DNA from: CAZNYG01 sp964577205
GTDB taxonomy: Bacteria; Elusimicrobiota; Endomicrobiia; Endomicrobiales; CAIRNS01
DNA: 8,232 nucleotides
NCBI GenBank assembly: GCA_964577205.1
Contig: CAZNYG010000080.1
Coordinates: 1-8,232 of the forward strand
Direction of reading: 5' to 3'
Position numbers and translations under genes: made by a program. A model generated the notes under the pieces. It had not been told where the DNA came from and did not search any database. It saw only the letters and a program-made list of their open reading frames with translations. Each line of letters opens with the position of its first letter. Position 1 is the first letter of the stretch. This document shows, one piece after another, positions 5,603 through 8,232 of the stretch.

Positions 5603-6124
5603 AAACACTATCAATATTACGGTGAAGAGATCCTTTAAAGGGATACTCATTCCATTCACGGCAAAGGCCCTTCCTTACAGGGTTATTAAGAATGTACCGT
5701 ATATGTTTTGTCAGATCCTCATCCTTCCGATGAATATGATCATACGAACTCTTCTGCCATTTCGTTTCAGGTGAAAAACGCGAAAAACAGTAACCTGTTT
5801 TTTGTTTGAAAAGGGCAATGGCTCTCAATACATCCGATCCATCGGACTTCCCTTCAAGAACAAGATGCACGTGATCCGGCATGAAAACATAGATCCAGTT
5901 CTCACAATCATATTTATCCAGGGTTTCTTTTAAAGCATTAACGCATGTGTCAACAATTTCCGTTGCCGTAAAAACCGGATATCGGTTTTTAACGCATAAT
6001 GTGAATGACACTCTGACAGCACCTTGATACAGTTCCGAATCGAGGCGATGTTCTTTCCGTTTGAAATATTCCGATCGTTTTAGCATCATTCATTTAAAGC
6101 GCGCGGCTGAAGCCGGCGCCTACC
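5573..6124. mobile_element. RAYT gene framed by oppositely oriented REPs
   Basis: The forward REP at 5573-5602 and the inverted REP at 6099-6124 are the same two halves found 70 bp long in REPIN copies 1 and 3. Here the 13-16 bp spacer between them is replaced by the transposase gene. The unit therefore looks like an autonomous parent of the neighbouring REPINs, with REPINs as internal-deletion derivatives. The inverted REP retains CTAC (complement of GTAG); the forward one has the altered GGCAGG. No target-site duplication was identified. Confidence 0.6.
5589..6089 (-). CDS. REP-associated tyrosine transposase (RAYT, Y1/HUH, IS200-like)
   Basis: 166 residues of the TnpA_REP/IS200-like fold. 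It shows a beta strand VRVSFTLCVKNRYPVF (25-40), the HUH motif H73-V-H75 in MPDHVHLVLEG, a catalytic Tyr116 in WQKSSYDHIHR and the family hallmark YILNNPVRKGL (132-142), ending shortly after EYPFKGS as is normal for this family. The enzyme is expected to nick and rejoin single-stranded DNA at REP hairpins through a Tyr-DNA bond. The stop codon (TGA, 5589-5591) lies inside the flanking forward REP palindrome, so the last codons (FSTG-stop) are encoded by the repeat. The start has two consecutive ATG codons (6089, 6086) and no Shine-Dalgarno; expression is probably weak. All key residues are intact, so it may be active. It lies between gpsA and glpK in their orientation. Confidence 0.9.
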   Translation of the reverse strand: MMLKRSEYFKRKEHRLDSELYQGAVRVSFTLCVKNRYPVFTATEIVDTCVNALKETLDKYDCENWIYVFMPDHVHLVLEGKSDGSDVLRAIALFKQKTGYCFSRFSPETKWQKSSYDHIHRKDEDLTKHIRYILNNPVRKGLCREWNEYPFKGSLHRNIDSVFSTG

Positions 6125-6153
6125 AAAACGCCACAACGGCGCGTGGGACTGGT

Positions 6154-6253
6154 NNNNNNNNNNNNNNNNNNNNNNNNNNNNNNNNNNNNNNNNNNNNNNN
6201 NNNNNNNNNNNNNNNNNNNNNNNNNNNNNNNNNNNNNNNNNNNNNNNNNNNNN
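6154..6253. other. Assembly gap of exactly 100 N
   Basis: The 100-base run of N is the conventional size for a gap of unknown length. The 12 bases before it (CGTGGGACTGGT, 6142-6153) are repeated directly after it (6254-6265). The contigs may simply overlap, or one or more repeat copies may be missing. Confidence 0.95.
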
Positions 6254-6328
6254 CGTGGGACTGGTACTACCAAAGCGCTGCAACGGCGCGTGGGACGGGG
6301 ACGAGGCCCGCTGACAACGAACAGTGCC

Positions 6329-6398
6329 GTGGTAGGCGCGGGCTTCAGCCCGTGCTGATGTTTTGAAACTCCGCGCGCGGCTGAAGCCGGCGCCTACC
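6329..6398. repeat. REPIN copy 2 (inverted pair of REP palindromes)
   Basis: Same 70-bp layout as the REPIN at 5436-5505. The forward REP has an intact GTAG at 6332-6335 before GCGCGGGCTTCAGCCCGTGC. The spacer is TGTTTTGAAACTC, and the inverted REP ends with CTAC at 6394-6397. Both outer tetranucleotides are intact, making this the best candidate for a mobile copy. Confidence 0.8.
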
Positions 6399-6471
6399 AA
6401 AACGCCACAACGGCGCGTGGGACTGGTACTACCAAAGCGCTGCAACGGCGCGTGGGACGGGGACGAGGCCG

Positions 6472-7458
6472 TTAACGACGGCCGGATATTTTAAATATCG
6501 CCTGTATCAGCTTATCGATGTCCCTGTTTCCTTCTATGAAATCGTTCAGGCTTTGCGCCAGGGGGGCTTTGAATCCTTTTTTCCCGGCCATGCCGAGTAC
6601 CGCCCTCATCGTATTGTAACCTTCGGGAAGGATACCCATTTTCAAACGTATCTCTTCGAGAGGCTGCCCCTGCGCGAGGAATTCGCCCAGCCGCCTGTTG
6701 TGGCTGTGCTCGCTGAGAGATGTCGCGAAAAGGTCTCCCAGCCCCGCCATGCGGCAAAAAGTATCCCGGCGCGCGCCCAGAGCCGTGCCGACATCGGCTA
6801 TTTCACCAAGCGCGAGGGTAAGGAATACCGAGCGGAAATTGATGCTCGTGACTTTTTTCCCGTCAAGTATCCCGAGCCCTATGGCGTAGATGTTTTTCAG
6901 TATCCCCCCCAGTTCGACGCCGGCCTCGTCATCGGAGAGAATGCATTTAAAGCGTTCGTTATCGAGTACCGATCTCACCGCGGCCAACGCGCCCTCGTCT
7001 TTTCCAGCGACGGCCACCACGGTAGGCATGCCCCGCGCGATCTCGTTCGCGACGGAAGGCCCCGACACCATCGCTCTTCTGTGCTTCGGGCACAGACGGC
7101 CCAGCAGCTGAAATGCGGTCTCGCCCGTTTCCGCGTTAATACCCTTGGCAAGGTTCGCCGCTATCGCCCCAGTTTTCAGGCGGCACGCGTGGTTCTTAAG
7201 GGTGGATTCTATGAATATCGAAGGGATAGCGATAAAAAGCAGGTCTGTGGCGCTTAAAAGCCCGGGCAGGCCGCCTGTGGCGGAAAGGCGATGGTGCAGA
7301 GGCACCCCTTTGAGGTACAGGGTATTGACGTGCGCTGAATTTATCTCGTTCACGACTTCCGGATGGATATCCCACCCGGTGACCGCGTGCCCGTTGCGGG
7401 CGATAAGATCGCCCATGGTGGTGCCCATATTGCCCAGCCCGATCATACCGATGTTCAT
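6472..7458 (-). CDS. gpsA: Glycerol-3-phosphate dehydrogenase [NAD(P)+]
   Basis: Cytoplasmic enzyme reducing dihydroxyacetone phosphate to sn-glycerol-3-phosphate for phospholipid synthesis. 328 residues, a normal length. The N-terminal Rossmann domain starts MNIGMIGLGNMG (GxGxxG at 7-12). Family motifs follow: AIPS (78-81), NLAKGI with Lys105, SGPSVANEIARG (132-143), ELGGILKNIYAIGLG with catalytic Lys188, AGLGDL (238-243), and SHNRRLGEFLAQG (252-264). Odd feature: the usual N-x-AAL-TRGL-E stretch reads INFRSVFLTLALGE (206-219), so this is a divergent GpsA. ATG 7458 is chosen over the in-frame GTG at 7464 because AGGTGA lies 5 nt before it and overlaps that GTG. It is 60 bp downstream of the YhcH-family gene in the same direction, so cotranscription is likely. 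REP repeats begin one base after its stop codon. Confidence 0.95.
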   Translation of the reverse strand: MNIGMIGLGNMGTTMGDLIARNGHAVTGWDIHPEVVNEINSAHVNTLYLKGVPLHHRLSATGGLPGLLSATDLLFIAIPSIFIESTLKNHACRLKTGAIAANLAKGINAETGETAFQLLGRLCPKHRRAMVSGPSVANEIARGMPTVVAVAGKDEGALAAVRSVLDNERFKCILSDDEAGVELGGILKNIYAIGLGILDGKKVTSINFRSVFLTLALGEIADVGTALGARRDTFCRMAGLGDLFATSLSEHSHNRRLGEFLAQGQPLEEIRLKMGILPEGYNTMRAVLGMAGKKGFKAPLAQSLNDFIEGNRDIDKLIQAIFKISGRR

Positions 7459-7518
7459 TGTCACCTCGCGATTTGAAGCCTTTGCGGCCTGTCTAAAAGG
7501 CGCCCATAAATGGGCAGG

Positions 7519-7983
7519 CTACTCACCATTTTCGGCAGCAGCCCTGACTTTTATGATAATTTTCTTGACCGGGCACCCGCCCGCCAGTGGGGCGTGGGCG
7601 TCTTCCGGATAAAATACCGCGAATTCCCCCGCGGAGACCGGAAGCCAGGCCGAAGGCGGATCATTGTAGAACGCGATATCTTTATTTCTGCTGTAAGGTG
7701 TTTTTACCGATGCGCATTTTGCGGAGAGCCGCCAGCCGATAACTTCCTCGCCGGAAATGACTATCTGGATATCAATGTATTCCCGGTGCGTTTCCAGCGG
7801 CGAATCCTTTTTCCCCCGTCCCCCGCACGATTGGACTATGGCAAATACATTCCTCCCGTCAATGGGATATTCCCCGTCCGGTATCGACGCGAGATCCCTG
7901 CCCGCAAGGAATTTTTCAGCAGCGGCAAACCCGGGGTTTCCGGGACAATAACGCGATAATCTTTCAAGAGAATCGATGATCAT
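7519..7983 (-). CDS. YhcH/YjgK/YiaL family protein (cupin-like, sugar-anomerase-related)
   Basis: 154 residues with the full family pattern: MIIDSLERL at the N-terminus, EKFLAGRDLASIPDGEYPIDG (23-43), ETHREYIDIQIVISGEE (64-80), KDIAFYND (101-108), GEFAVFYPEDAHAPL (119-133) and VKKIIIKV (139-146). The length equals the family norm. Members include E. coli NanQ (YhcH), an N-acetylneuraminate anomerase, and the related YiaL/YjgK. H66, H130 and nearby acidic residues are the probable metal ligands. No sialic-acid genes are visible here, so the substrate is unknown. ATG 7983 is the canonical start, but there is no Shine-Dalgarno before it. A possible 34-codon frame with GGAG ends 18 bp upstream, so coupled translation is conceivable. 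First visible gene of a unit continuing into gpsA. Confidence 0.93.
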   Translation of the reverse strand: MIIDSLERLSRYCPGNPGFAAAEKFLAGRDLASIPDGEYPIDGRNVFAIVQSCGGRGKKDSPLETHREYIDIQIVISGEEVIGWRLSAKCASVKTPYSRNKDIAFYNDPPSAWLPVSAGEFAVFYPEDAHAPLAGGCPVKKIIIKVRAAAENGE

Positions 7984-8001
7984 ATTTACGCGGGGACGGC
8001 A

Positions 8002-8106
8002 TTACGCATTGATAGACTCCCGATAACATCTTTCGGGAGTGACAGACGAGCGCGTTTCAATTATCGGATCGATCATCTGTTCCATCTTTCTTCCGGGCTC
8101 TTTCAT
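8002..8106 (-). CDS. Possible 34-residue leader ORF upstream of the YhcH-family gene
   Basis: ATG at 8106 is preceded by GGAG at a 4-nt spacing. The frame MKEPGRKMEQMIDPIIETRS... runs 34 codons to TAA at 8002-8004, 18 bp before the YhcH-family start, which lacks its own ribosome binding site. An 8-bp hairpin (8016-8040) lies in its distal codons. No homology is recognisable, and the short spacing and short length mean it may be chance. Confidence 0.2.
   Translation of the reverse strand: MKEPGRKMEQMIDPIIETRSSVTPERCYRESINA
8016..8040. promoter_or_regulatory. Hairpin/palindrome ACTCCCGA...TCGGGAGT in the leader of the YhcH-family gene
   Basis: A perfect 8-bp inverted repeat with a nine-base loop lies 33 bp upstream of the start codon. 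No T-run follows on either strand, so it is not a terminator. It may be a leader RNA hairpin or an operator for a dimeric repressor. Confidence 0.35.
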
Positions 8107-8160
8107 TCATCTCCGGTCGGCGGCGACGGCGCACCTCTATATTGTATCAATTTTACCGCA

Positions 8161-8200
8161 TATAAAAAACGGGGAACCGCCTGTGCCGCGGTTCCCCGTT
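8161..8200 (-). terminator. Strong intrinsic terminator of a minus-strand gene beyond the right edge
   Basis: A perfect 13-bp stem AACGGGGAACCGC / GCGGTTCCCCGTT (8168-8180, 8188-8200) with a seven-base loop is followed on the minus strand by TTTTTTATA. It separates the YhcH-gpsA unit from an upstream operon. Minus-strand TAA codons at 8218-8220 and 8222-8224 could be the stop of that operon's last gene, but too few codons are visible to tell. Confidence 0.9.
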
Positions 8201-8232
8201 CCATGTTGATTGTTGTGTTATTTATGCCGCTC

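Larger units (their letters stand above)
6099..6470. repeat. Tandem repeat region with an assembly gap, between RAYT and gpsA
   Basis: A 55-bp segment at 6099-6153 is identical to 6373-6427. A second 55-bp segment at 6254-6308 is identical to 6416-6470. Together they define a unit of about 98 bp that begins with an inverted REP and ends GGACGAGGCC, present once on the right (6373-6470) and once on the left, where the gap interrupts it. Within each unit CAACGGCGCGTGGGAC occurs twice. The right copy stops one base before the TAA of gpsA. Confidence 0.85.

Noticed and set aside
5385..6470. CRISPR array or tandem satellite
   Set aside because: The repeats are palindromic REP units in irregular spacing and opposite orientations with no uniform unique spacers; RAYT presence explains them.
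6553..7257. 234-codon plus-strand open frame opposite gpsA
   Set aside because: Codon-shadow of gpsA, whose motifs and ribosome binding site are unambiguous on the other strand.
8133..8165. Promoter for the YhcH-gpsA unit with TACAAT as -10
   Set aside because: TACAAT is present on the minus strand, but the only hexamer 17 bp upstream is the T-run of the terminator, so support is too weak to annotate.

Overview
The window is 8.2 kb at moderately high G+C. It probably comes from an uncultured Gram-negative (diderm) bacterium and a metagenome-type assembly: one gene encodes an outer-membrane-barrel-like protein, and there is a scaffold gap of exactly 100 N. A spirochaete-like lineage is possible from general gene style, but nothing in the sequence proves the phylum.

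Left part (1-2463, minus strand). The window opens inside the start of an exported protein (1-231). Its promoter region carries three helically phased 11-bp repeats that look like a Pho box array placed just upstream of a TATAAT. Next comes a probable three-gene operon read right to left: a nucleotide-kinase-like protein fused to a response-regulator receiver domain (1504-2463), a small SemiSWEET/PQ-loop-like membrane protein (1159-1443) and a small outer-membrane beta-barrel-like protein (541-1143). A hairpin terminator follows at 391-424. The operon starts from a perfect TTGACA-17-TATAAT promoter that gives an almost leaderless message.

Middle (2532-3878, plus strand, then non-coding). A second receiver protein, REC plus AraC-type HTH (2616-3344), is divergently transcribed from a promoter whose -35 box lies 32 bp from that of the kinase operon. 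The two receiver genes share one control region, and no histidine kinase is present here. A non-coding stretch of about 530 bp follows. It holds a strong plus-strand terminator, a perfect palindrome and a pair of imperfect inverted repeats, but no convincing gene.

Right part (3879-8232, minus strand). A YhcH/YjgK/YiaL-family protein, GpsA (glycerol-3-phosphate dehydrogenase) and GlpK (glycerol kinase) lie in the same direction. GpsA and GlpK both make sn-glycerol-3-phosphate. They are separated by a REP/RAYT region: a Y1/HUH REP-associated tyrosine transposase sits between two inverted REP palindromes, with two complete REPINs (inverted REP pairs) and other repeats beside it. The N-gap falls inside this repetitive DNA. 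At the right edge a strong minus-strand terminator closes an operon lying beyond the window.

Most unusual items: the kinase-receiver fusion with its divergent receiver-AraC partner, the RAYT nested in a REPIN-like frame, and the Pho-box-like promoter array.
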